Source: Methanoregula sp. UBA276 (GTDB lineage: Archaea > Halobacteriota > Methanomicrobia > Methanomicrobiales > Methanospirillaceae). Taken from it: a stretch of DNA of 13,690 nt. A model generated the notes under the pieces. The model did not search any database and was not told the origin of the DNA. It saw only the letters and a list, made by a program, of their open reading frames with translations. Below, in pieces: positions 6,325 to 12,929 of this stretch. The position numbers and the translations under genes are program-made. The stretch lies in the NCBI GenBank assembly GCA_002508495.1, contig DANA01000031.1:1705-15394 (forward strand). The letters run 5' to 3'. Position 1 is the first letter of the stretch. Each line of letters begins with the position of its first letter.

Positions 6325-8115
6325 TACGGGCGGGGAGGAGGACGACGGACCGCTGTCGCTGCTGCTGCCGTCACCGGGATCGGACGCAGGCGGGTTCTGT
6401 CCCGGAGCCGGTGCCGTTACGGTGATGTAGCCTGCCCGGGAGAGCGTTGCGGGGGTTCCGCTGATGGTCGCTGTCAGGCTCACGGTATATGTCCCGACAC
6501 TCGGATAGGTATGCACGGGACTGCTTGCGGCGGCACTGGTGGTGTTGAACCACGTTCCGTCTCCGAACGACCAGTTCCACATGGTGGGGGAACTAACCGA
6601 GGCATCGGTGAAGGTGACTGCGAGTGGTGTCGTCCCAATGACCGGAGTTCCCGTGAATGCCGGCCCGGCCACCGTGACACTCGTATAAACGGTCTGGTCG
6701 TCAACCGTTGCAGAAATAATCGTGGTGCCACCCCCGAATGGGATGAAGGTGGTTTCAGCAGCGCCAAGCGTGGTCGTGTTGGTCGCTGCCGAGAGCGAAC
6801 CCTCTCCGCTGACAATAGTAAAGGTGACCGTTGTGCCGTTCGGGATATGGCCGGATGCGATGGTGTTGGTGCCGGCCGAGTCAAACGTGAGGTTGGCCCG
6901 GATCAGCGATGTCTGCGATGACGCGATCGATGACGGGGACGCGGTTGCGTTGAGCATGAGCCAGGGGGTGGTCGTGACTCCCCCGCTGGTATATCCCGCG
7001 GGGTTAGCATTCGTGCCCCACCAGGTGTTCGTTGCGGAAAAAGTGCCCCCGTTTCTAACGATTGCGGTGCCGGTATTACAATCATAAATCCGGGAAAAAT
7101 GCACGTTGTTGGTGTCATCAGAATTCTGATAGATTGCGCCACCGTTTGTTGCCGAGCAGGAAGTGAAGGTGGAAGAAGTGATGGTCATCGTGTTATCTGC
7201 GGAAAAGATTGCGCCTCCTCGGTTGGATGCCGAGCAGGAAGAGAATGTGGAAGTGGAGATGGTCATCGAGGTGAGGCCGGTGTTATAGATTGCGCCACCG
7301 TTTGTTGCCGAGCAGGAAGAGAATGTGGAAGAGGAGATGATCATCGTTTCGGAGTTAGAGATTGCACCGCCTGTGCCCGCTGAGCAGGAAGAGAAGGAGG
7401 AAGACGAGATGGTCATCCAGAAGCCGTTATAAATTGCGCCAGCCGGGCAGGAAGAGAATGTGGAATATGAGATGGTTGCAGTAGCGTGGTTAAAGATTGC
7501 CCTCCCCCCGCAGAAAGAGAATGTGGAAGTGGTGATAGTGACCGTACCGTTGTTATCGATTGCACCGCCTGCAGCCGTTACCGAGCAGGAAGTGAATGTG
7601 GAAGAGGAGATGGTCATCGTGCCTTCGTTATAGATTGCGCCGCCAAAGCGCGCTGCGCAGGAAGTGAATGTGGAAGAGGAGATGTCCATCGTGCCGCTGT
7701 TATAGATTGCGCCGCCATCTCCTGCCCCGGCATCGCCGCGGGTGAACGTCAGGTTGTCGATGGAAAGCGTGATTCCGGTATTCACGTACATGATCCTACT
7801 GGTGTTCGTGCCGTCGATGATGGTGTTCGCCGCGGTGCCGCCATGCGAGGTGTTGGCCCGGATGGTGAGGTCCTTGTTGACAAGAATGCCGTTCTCGGTG
7901 TAGGTGCCCGGGTTCAGGATGATCGTGTCACCGGCAACCGCATTCCGCACGGTTGTGTTGATGATGTTGGCCGGCCCGGCATCAATGGTTATCACTGCCG
8001 CCGCCACCGGCCCGGCAAGGGCAATCAACCCAATAATGAGAAAACAGATCACAATGCGGAGCGGGTGGGAGTGCACCGTCCGATCCCATACTCTCGGTGT
8101 ACTCACAACCGGCAC
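5686..8115 (-). CDS. Surface protein A: beta-helix, Ig-like, PKD, PGF-pre-PGF, membrane anchor
   Basis: The 809-residue protein starts with a signal peptide (hydrophobic core IVICFLIIGLIALAG, cleavage near residue 40). Residues about 45-130 are the entry of a right-handed parallel beta-helix (AGDTIILNPGTYTENG, pectate-lyase-like). Residues 134-350 hold nine rungs of 21-26 residues of the form GGAIYNxGTMTISSSTFSSC, and TNTWWGTNANPAG closes the helix. Next come an Ig-like domain (about 386-482), a PKD domain (484-568, WNWSFGDG), a Ser/Pro-rich linker and a PGF-pre-PGF-type domain (598-718, ending SPGFSLFAI). The protein ends in a variable linker, one membrane helix (773-792) and the basic tail RRWWIRRQNPALFRKYD. 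It is probably a large cell-surface adhesin or glycan-binding protein; no enzyme active site can be named. The start is GTG 8115; no in-frame ATG precedes the signal peptide, and GTG 8106 is an alternative. Its promoter and anchor are homologous to those of gene B. Confidence 0.85.
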   Translation of the reverse strand: MPVVSTPRVWDRTVHSHPLRIVICFLIIGLIALAGPVAAAVITIDAGPANIINTTVRNAVAGDTIILNPGTYTENGILVNKDLTIRANTSHGGTAANTIIDGTNTSRIMYVNTGITLSIDNLTFTRGDAGAGDGGAIYNSGTMDISSSTFTSCAARFGGAIYNEGTMTISSSTFTSCSVTAAGGAIDNNGTVTITTSTFSFCGGRAIFNHATATISYSTFSSCPAGAIYNGFWMTISSSSFSSCSAGTGGAISNSETMIISSSTFSSCSATNGGAIYNTGLTSMTISTSTFSSCSASNRGGAIFSADNTMTITSSTFTSCSATNGGAIYQNSDDTNNVHFSRIYDCNTGTAIVRNGGTFSATNTWWGTNANPAGYTSGGVTTTPWLMLNATASPSSIASSQTSLIRANLTFDSAGTNTIASGHIPNGTTVTFTIVSGEGSLSAATNTTTLGAAETTFIPFGGGTTIISATVDDQTVYTSVTVAGPAFTGTPVIGTTPLAVTFTDASVSSPTMWNWSFGDGTWFNTTSAAASSPVHTYPSVGTYTVSLTATISGTPATLSRAGYITVTAPAPGQNPPASDPGDGSSSDSGPSSSSPPVSLMVNIGGNSAVDHAEVTGTGINNLIVTGMTEPGSNVPPPPGTVYQYIGLVPARFTTITEAAIIFTIPAAWLEENNIPPENIVLYHYENSAWVALPTTVTTMQNGIVTFTATSPGFSLFAIAGTPGTPETPGVKTFGDLAAGSGPAAEDLAGAQAPAVTQTTAVPAPDHGQAPEIPLPLLVIAGLVILAAGGFVARRWWIRRQNPALFRKYD
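7066..7716 (-). repeat. Beta-helix rung repeats in gene A
   Basis: Nine degenerate units of about 63-78 bp encode the rungs. On the plus strand a recurring core reads GAGCAGGAAG(A/T)GAATGTGGAAG followed by GATGGTCATCG and TTATAGATTGCGCC. Several units differ at only a few bases, so recent copying or gene conversion is likely. Each unit encodes one cysteine at the same position. Confidence 0.8.
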
Positions 8116-8160
8116 AGCTCCCGCATAATTCCGTTGACAAAATGTAAATTTTCAATACGA

Positions 8161-8212
8161 TAAATATATCGAAATGAATTCGTGTAAAAATCGCTCCGTT
8201 CTCTGAATTCAG
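8161..8212 (-). promoter_or_regulatory. Promoter and upstream element of gene A
   Basis: On the minus strand TTCGATATATTTATCG (about 8158-8173) is a strong archaeal BRE/TATA element. It would place transcription near 8140 and give a leader of about 25 bases before GTG 8115. About 30 bases further upstream, CTGAATTCAGAGAAC (8198-8212) contains a perfect 10-bp palindrome, CTGAATTCAG. Both elements, and AAATGTTT (8239-8246), recur at matching spacing upstream of gene B. Confidence 0.68.
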
Positions 8213-8560
8213 GTTGATATCGACCCGTTTTGGAATATAAACATTTTTCCGTGCACCAAACCTGAAAAAGATAAACGCGAAGAAAAACGTGAACGCTTTA
8301 TCGATCCGGCAGATTCCCGGGCGCGGAGGCCCGGGAGGTATCCGGAACGGACCGCAGATGAACGGGGGATATCCCGTCTTTTTGTTGCTGCTATAAAAAA
8401 AACCGCAGGAAGTCACCGACTTCATAAAAAAAATGCAATGAAAACTTTGCTCTCCGGACTCACGTTCCGGTTGTCTGCCGTATCATGAGAACGGTGAAAA
8501 ATTTTTCCTGACTCCTGTCAGTCGATGCCATGATCGTTTCGGGGTTACGAGGGTGTGGGA
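8213..8560. other. Noncoding gap with GC-rich hairpins, possible small RNA
   Basis: No credible gene lies here; a minus-strand open frame reaching to 8425 runs into the signal-peptide region of gene A in another frame and looks random. The AT-rich gap holds a GC-rich island (about 8300-8378). It contains a perfect 7-bp hairpin, CCCGGGC/GCCCGGG (8316-8335, loop GCGGAG), and a second hairpin, ACGGG/CCCGT (8362-8377, loop GGATAT), followed on the plus strand by CTTTTTG (8378-8384). Structured GC-rich islands in AT-rich archaeal gaps are often small RNAs. The strand is unresolved: on the minus strand TTTTTTTTATAG (8392-8402) could be a TATA box. Confidence 0.3.
8395..8423 (-). terminator. Hairpin plus T-run, leftward
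   Basis: Read on the minus strand, GAAGTC (8423-8418), a 3-base loop and GACTTC (8414-8409) form a perfect 6-bp stem, followed by CTGCGG and eight T (8402-8395). It may be a backup terminator for gene B transcripts, about 200 bases behind the stop. The T-run could instead be a TATA box for a small RNA at 8300-8378. Confidence 0.4.
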
Positions 8561-8573
8561 AAAAAGAGAGAGA
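8561..8573 (-). terminator. Terminator of gene B, copied from leuS
   Basis: On the minus strand the displaced leuS tail is followed by TCTCTCTCTTTTTT. The same kind of sequence, TTCTCTTTTTTT, follows the genuine leuS stop. Gene B appears to use the duplicated leuS terminator. Confidence 0.55.
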
Positions 8574-8617
8574 TTATTCAATAATGATCGACGGCTTGAA
8601 CGGCAGCGCCATTGCAG
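8574..8617 (-). pseudogene. Displaced copy of the leuS 3' end
   Basis: Directly behind the gene B stop (8621-8623), the minus strand reads ATG GCG CTG CCG TTC AAG and continues to a TAA, encoding MALPFKPSIIIE and stop. The genuine leuS in this window ends TALPFKPAIVIE and stop. At DNA level 8574-8617 and 12930-12973 match at 39 of 44 bases. The likeness continues into the T-rich terminator behind each (8561-8573 and 12917-12929), giving about 49 of 57 overall. The fragment is too short to be functional. It marks a duplication or insertion boundary, with gene B lying exactly between the two copies. Confidence 0.75.
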
Positions 8618-8620
8618 AGT

Positions 8621-9268
8621 TCAGTCGTACTCCTCAAACAGCGCCGGGTTCTGCCTTCGCATCCACCAGCGCCGGACAACAAACCCGCCCGCGGCAAGGA
8701 TGATGATACCGGTAAGGGCGAGGAGTGGCAGGAGGGGGATGCCGAAGCTTGCCGGAATGATTGCGGGAGCAGCGGGGGTCTGCGTGACGACCGGTGCACG
8801 CTGCCCGGGCGGGCTTTCTGCTGCCGGCCTGGGACTGGCGGCAAGTTCCCCGAAGGTTTTTACCTCGGGTGCGGCCGGGCTGCCGGGTGTTCCGGCTATC
8901 GCGAAGAGCGAGAAGCCCGGGCTGGTCGCGGTGAAGGTGACGATGCCGTTCTGCGTCCCGCTCACGGTTGTCGGCAGGGCAACCCACTTGTTGTTCTCAT
9001 AATGGTACAGGACGATATTTTCCGGTGAGAATCCGTGCTCCTCCAGCCATGCGTCCGGAATGGTGAACGTGATCGTGGCTTCATCTATGGTGGTGAACCG
9101 GGCCGGAACGATTTCGATGTACTGGTACACATTTCCCGCCGGGGGTTCGATGTTGGGGCCCGGGCCGGGCCGGGTCATGGCAGTGACGATGAGACCGGAT
9201 ATACCGGTGCCGGAGACCCCGACCGAACGTATCGCTGAGTTGCCTCCCACATTCACGTCCATGGTGTG
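8621..9268 (-). repeat. C-terminal display module, copy B
   Basis: This stretch encodes residues about 1133-1347 of protein B: the PGF-pre-PGF-type domain, linker, membrane helix and the RRWWMRRQNPALFEEYD tail. It is the counterpart of 5686-6324 in gene A. Long DNA blocks are almost identical, for example GGTTGTCGGCAGGGCAACCC at 8967-8986 and its counterpart near 6030-6051. Confidence 0.85.
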
Positions 9269-12200
9269 GAGCTGCTGCTGGAGCGGAGCCTGCTGGGGCT
9301 GAACATTTGCGGGATTGTCGCTGTCAGATGTGGGAGGTGTCGGTTGTGGAGGGGGAGGTGATGGTGAGAAGGCAAAAACATACGCTTTGCCGGTTTTAAC
9401 ATTATCCTCCCATGAATCAGGCCCAGGTGATCCACCAAGAGCAGTATCTCCGTCAACTGCAACCGATTCACCAAAGTAGTCGGATTTTGTGGCATCCGAT
9501 GTGGTAAGGATCTTTACCTCTCCCCAGTTGTTTACCCCGCTCTGGTCTTTTTTGAAGACATATGCCTTTCCGGCCTCTTCACGTCCTCCAGAATCGGCTT
9601 TGGGAGATCCGACAAGTGCAGTATCCCCGTCAACTGCAACCGATTCACCAAAGTAGTAGTTGTCAGCAGCATCCGATGCGGTAAGGATCTTTACCTGTCC
9701 CCAGTTATTTGCGCTTCCCTGGTTTCTTGTGAAGACATACGCTTGTCCGGCATCTTCACGTCCTCCGGGATCGGCTTCGGGCGATCCTATGAGAGCAGTG
9801 TCTCCATCAATCGCAACTGAATACCCGAAGAAGTTGTGAGTGTCAGAATCGGATGGGGTAAGGATCTTTACCTCTCCCCAGTTGTTTGCGCCTCCCTGGT
9901 TTCTTGCGAAGACATACGCTTTTCCGGCATCTGCACACCCTTCGAAACCGGCTTCTGGCGATCCGACAAGAGCAGTATCTCCATCTATTGCAACCGAGTA
10001 ACCAAAGGAGTCGTCGTCAGCAGCATCCGATGCAGTAAGGATCTTTACCTGTCCCCAGGTGTTTTCACCGCCGTGGTCTTTTGAGAAGATATATGCCTGC
10101 CCGCGGTTTGAGCCGCCGGAATCCGCGCCAGGAGCCCCGACAATGGCGGTGGTGCCGTCAATTGCAACCGAAGTACCAAAGGAGTCCTCATAATCAGCAT
10201 CCGATGCGGTAAGGATCTTTACCTCTCCCCAGGTGTTTGCGCCTCCCTGGTCTTTTGAGAAGATGTATGCTTTTCCCGCGTATGAATTCCCGCCCGAAGA
10301 AGCATCCCGGGATCCGACAAGAGCAGTATCTCCGTCAATTGCAACCGAATACCCGAAGAGGGCGTCTTCAATCATATCCGATGCGGTAAGGATCTTTACT
10401 TGTCCCCAGTTGTTTACGCCGCCCTGGTCTTTTGAGAAGATGTATGCTTCTCCGGCACCCTCAGTCCAGTCCGGTTCGGCATCCATTGCCCCGATAATTG
10501 CAACATTTCCTGAGACGGCAACTGAGAAACCGAAGAAATCTGATTTCGGTGTCGGATCCGATGCGGAAAGATTCTTTACTTGTCCCCAGTTGTTTACGCC
10601 GCCCTGGTCTTTTGAGAAGACGTATGCTTCTCCGGCACCTTCAAGTCCTCCGAGATCTGCTTCGGGCGCTCCGATGAGTGCAGTGTCTCCGTCAATTGCA
10701 ACCGATTCACCAAAGTAGTAGTAGTCGGATTCAGCGGCATCCGATGCGGTAAGGATCTTTACTTGTCCCCAGTTGGTTACGCCGCCTTCAGTTTGAGAGA
10801 AGACATACGCTTTTCCGGCATACTCAAGTTCTCCGGGATCCGCATCTGGTGCCCCGACAAGAGCTGTATCTCCATCTATTGCAACCGAATTACCAAAGGA
10901 GTCATTGTCAGCAGCGTCCGATGCAGTAAGGATCTTTACCTGTCCCCAGGCGTTTTCACCGCCGTGGTCTTTTGAGAAGATATATGCCTGCCCGCGGTTT
11001 GAGCCGCCGGAATCCGCGCCAGGAGCCCCGACAATGGCAGTGGTGCTATCAACTGAGACCGAGGAGCCGAAATATTCCGAGAAATCCTTGTCAGAGGCGG
11101 AGAGGATCTTTACCTGTCCCCAGGTGTTTTCACCGCCGTGGTCTTTTGAGAAAATATATGCCTGCCCACAGTTGAAGCTGACGGAATCAGCACCACGAGC
11201 CCCGACAATGGCGGTGGTGCCGTCAACTGCAACCGAATAACCAAAGTAGTCGTAGTTGGCAGCGTCCGATGCAGTAAGGATCTTTACCTGTCCCCAAGTG
11301 TTTTCACCACCGTGGTCTTTTGAGAAGACATATGCCTGCCCGCGGCATGTGCCGCCGGAATCTGCGTCGGAAGCCCCGACAATGGCGGTGGTGCCGTCAA
11401 CTGCAACCGCATACCCGAACAGGTCTGAGTCAGCCTTGTCAGAGGCGGAGATGATGGCAACCTGTCCCCAGTTGTTTACGCCGCCCTGGTCTTTATTGAA
11501 GACATACGCTTTTCCGGCGTCTTCATGACCTCCGCTATCGGCAAACGGGGAGCCGACAAGAACAGTTTCTCCGTCAATTGCAACCGAATCCCCGAAAAGG
11601 TTTTTGGCCGCAGCATCCGATGCGGTAAGAATCTTTACTTCACCCCAGTTGTTTGCGCCCCCTTGGTTCCGGGATAAGACATACGCTTTTCCCGCGAGTG
11701 CGAAATCGCCGGAATTTGCATGCGGAGATCCGATAATTGCAGTATCTCCCGAAACCGCCACCGAAGTGCCAAAGTAGTCCTTGATAACACCATGCGAAGC
11801 GGAAAGGATCTTCACCTGCGTGACCACCGGATCGATCCTGATAGGATAGTGTGCACCATCATCATCGATTTCCCAGGAGAGCGTTGTGCCGTCAAGGATG
11901 AGCCGGGCCGGGAGATGGTTGCCACGAGCGTCCTGTGCGATAAGCCCGGTGTACTGGAAGACCGGGCCTCCTTCATCCGAGAAGACAACGTCCTGCCCTG
12001 CAAGAGACGGCGTAAGATCGCCAGAGAGAGAAAAGATTGCCCGCAGCGGCCCGGTGCCGTCCGTCCGGGCAGCGATATCCATCCCATGCTCGATCCCAGC
12101 GTTATCGTTTACGTACCATTCTGTGTTCCCGTCTCTCTGGATAGTGAGGCGGGTCCCGTCCCCGCCCGGGGTTCCCGGCCCGGCCCGCCAATAGTTTCCG

Positions 12201-12664
12201 TCACGTCCAAGAGCAGTTAGCTGCATACCAATCGATCCGTTCGCTGACGCGATGGTAACAGCACCGGAACGGTCAGCGCGAATGCTGCTCTGCTGGGCAT
12301 GGTTCTGTGCCGACCACGAGCCGGACCTCTCATCGTAGCGAAACGCGTACAGGGTCTCTTCGATGCGCAGTTCGAGATTCCCTGCTGATTCCGGTGACAG
12401 GCCGGCAGCCCACGGCTTTCCAGCGGAGGCCTGGGAGGAACTGCCAGGGGGCACCTGGGAGAACGTATCCGGTGCGACGATGGGAATGCCGCTGTTACCG
12501 GCAATGACAATGCTGTCCGTGAGAAGAGAATCCGGCAGGATGTATTCGGCCGATGCCGGCCCGAAAATCATGAACAGCGCGATGATGACAAAACAATACG
12601 ACAGTGCCTTCCGGCACCTTTGCTCAACGGGGGTCTTTTCCGGGAAGATACAGGCTCCTTGCAT
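8621..12664 (-). CDS. Surface protein B: 14 FG-GAP repeats, PGF-pre-PGF, membrane anchor
   Basis: From ATG 12664 the protein has 1347 residues. A signal peptide (core LSYCFVIIALFMIFG, cleavage after ASA near residue 39) leads into an N-terminal domain (40-282) ending in HYPIRIDPVVTQ, a segment common in front of bacterial FG-GAP proteins. Residues 283-1099 hold fourteen repeats of about 58 residues of the FG-GAP_2 type: FGxSVAIDGDTALVGSPxAD, then GKAYVFSKDQGG, NNWGQVKILTASD. A Pro/Gln linker, a PGF-pre-PGF-type domain (about 1133-1257, ending SPGFSLFAI), a variable linker, a membrane helix (about 1308-1330) and the tail RRWWMRRQNPALFEEYD complete it. It is expected on the cell surface as a binding or adhesion protein; the ligand is unknown. 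A TTG at 12724 could extend the frame by 20 residues, but it lies upstream of the TATA box at 12701-12710, so ATG 12664 is preferred. The gene is bracketed by leuS 3'-end copies. Confidence 0.86.
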   Translation of the reverse strand: MQGACIFPEKTPVEQRCRKALSYCFVIIALFMIFGPASAEYILPDSLLTDSIVIAGNSGIPIVAPDTFSQVPPGSSSQASAGKPWAAGLSPESAGNLELRIEETLYAFRYDERSGSWSAQNHAQQSSIRADRSGAVTIASANGSIGMQLTALGRDGNYWRAGPGTPGGDGTRLTIQRDGNTEWYVNDNAGIEHGMDIAARTDGTGPLRAIFSLSGDLTPSLAGQDVVFSDEGGPVFQYTGLIAQDARGNHLPARLILDGTTLSWEIDDDGAHYPIRIDPVVTQVKILSASHGVIKDYFGTSVAVSGDTAIIGSPHANSGDFALAGKAYVLSRNQGGANNWGEVKILTASDAAAKNLFGDSVAIDGETVLVGSPFADSGGHEDAGKAYVFNKDQGGVNNWGQVAIISASDKADSDLFGYAVAVDGTTAIVGASDADSGGTCRGQAYVFSKDHGGENTWGQVKILTASDAANYDYFGYSVAVDGTTAIVGARGADSVSFNCGQAYIFSKDHGGENTWGQVKILSASDKDFSEYFGSSVSVDSTTAIVGAPGADSGGSNRGQAYIFSKDHGGENAWGQVKILTASDAADNDSFGNSVAIDGDTALVGAPDADPGELEYAGKAYVFSQTEGGVTNWGQVKILTASDAAESDYYYFGESVAIDGDTALIGAPEADLGGLEGAGEAYVFSKDQGGVNNWGQVKNLSASDPTPKSDFFGFSVAVSGNVAIIGAMDAEPDWTEGAGEAYIFSKDQGGVNNWGQVKILTASDMIEDALFGYSVAIDGDTALVGSRDASSGGNSYAGKAYIFSKDQGGANTWGEVKILTASDADYEDSFGTSVAIDGTTAIVGAPGADSGGSNRGQAYIFSKDHGGENTWGQVKILTASDAADDDSFGYSVAIDGDTALVGSPEAGFEGCADAGKAYVFARNQGGANNWGEVKILTPSDSDTHNFFGYSVAIDGDTALIGSPEADPGGREDAGQAYVFTRNQGSANNWGQVKILTASDAADNYYFGESVAVDGDTALVGSPKADSGGREEAGKAYVFKKDQSGVNNWGEVKILTTSDATKSDYFGESVAVDGDTALGGSPGPDSWEDNVKTGKAYVFAFSPSPPPPQPTPPTSDSDNPANVQPQQAPLQQQLHTMDVNVGGNSAIRSVGVSGTGISGLIVTAMTRPGPGPNIEPPAGNVYQYIEIVPARFTTIDEATITFTIPDAWLEEHGFSPENIVLYHYENNKWVALPTTVSGTQNGIVTFTATSPGFSLFAIAGTPGSPAAPEVKTFGELAASPRPAAESPPGQRAPVVTQTPAAPAIIPASFGIPLLPLLALTGIIILAAGGFVVRRWWMRRQNPALFEEYD
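9368..11818 (-). repeat. Fourteen tandem FG-GAP repeat units in gene B
   Basis: The units are about 174-180 bp long. A recurrent core on the plus strand reads GTAAGGATCTTTACCTGTCC, preceded by CAGCATCCGATGC and followed by an AGTTGTTT or AGGTGTTTTC block. The stretch 9963-10160 (units 5/6) matches 10854-11051 (units 10/11 are the reverse-order partners in the protein) with about ten differences by eye, at an offset of 891 bp, or five units. Such near-identity between non-adjacent units points to block duplication or gene conversion. Confidence 0.85.
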
Positions 12665-12700
12665 AGGACTACCACGATTGCCCCTCTTTTTTATGATCCC

Positions 12701-12755
12701 ATAAATATACCGAATTGTTATCAAAGAGAAATGGATGTTGTTCTCTGTAATTCAG
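12701..12755 (-). promoter_or_regulatory. Promoter and upstream element of gene B
   Basis: On the minus strand TTCGGTATATTTATGG (about 12699-12714) is a BRE/TATA element that would place transcription near 12680, about 16 bases before ATG 12664. CTGAATTACAGAGAAC (12740-12755) lies 30 bases upstream of it, and AAATGTTT at 12780-12787. All three match the gene A upstream region in sequence and order, and nearly in spacing. The leader contains only a weak GTGGT as ribosome binding site. Confidence 0.7.
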
Positions 12756-12929
12756 CTCGCATCAGTGTTTTTTCTACGCAAACATTTGCATCTTATGTGA
12801 AGAATAAACGGGCTAATACCCTAAAATTCAGCAATGGTTTACCAATCCGGTTAATTACCTGTCTCAGACCTGCCACCAAGTAAGAGCGAACATGCGCATT
12901 TGAATGCTGCAGGAATAAAAAAAGAGAAT
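12756..12929 (-). other. leuS to gene B gap and leuS terminator
   Basis: This AT-rich stretch lies between the leuS stop and the gene B upstream element. The minus strand directly behind leuS reads TTCTCTTTTTTTATTCC (about 12913-12929), a T-tract terminator. The rest shows no open frame with family features and no tRNA-like fold. The part at about 12780-12810 still resembles the gene A upstream region (CGTTTAT and AAATGTTT in the same order). Confidence 0.5.

Noticed and set aside
7100..7720. CRISPR-like array of regularly spaced similar units
   Set aside because: Units and spacers are both degenerate and in frame with beta-helix rungs; this is a coding repeat.
7982..8425. Minus-strand open frame across the gene A promoter
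   Set aside because: It overlaps the signal peptide of gene A in another frame, crosses the TATA box and hairpins, and has no recognisable domain.
8574..8617. Tiny gene encoding MALPFKPSIIIE
   Set aside because: It has only twelve residues, no ribbon or membrane feature, and is fully explained as a displaced leuS 3' end.
9836..11528. Series of plus-strand open frames with repeated sequence opposite gene B
   Set aside because: They are antisense translations of the FG-GAP repeats; their likeness to each other comes from the coding repeats.
12620..12883. Plus-strand open frame in the leuS to gene B gap
   Set aside because: It covers the start, TATA box and upstream element of gene B, and its translation shows no domain or sensible start context.
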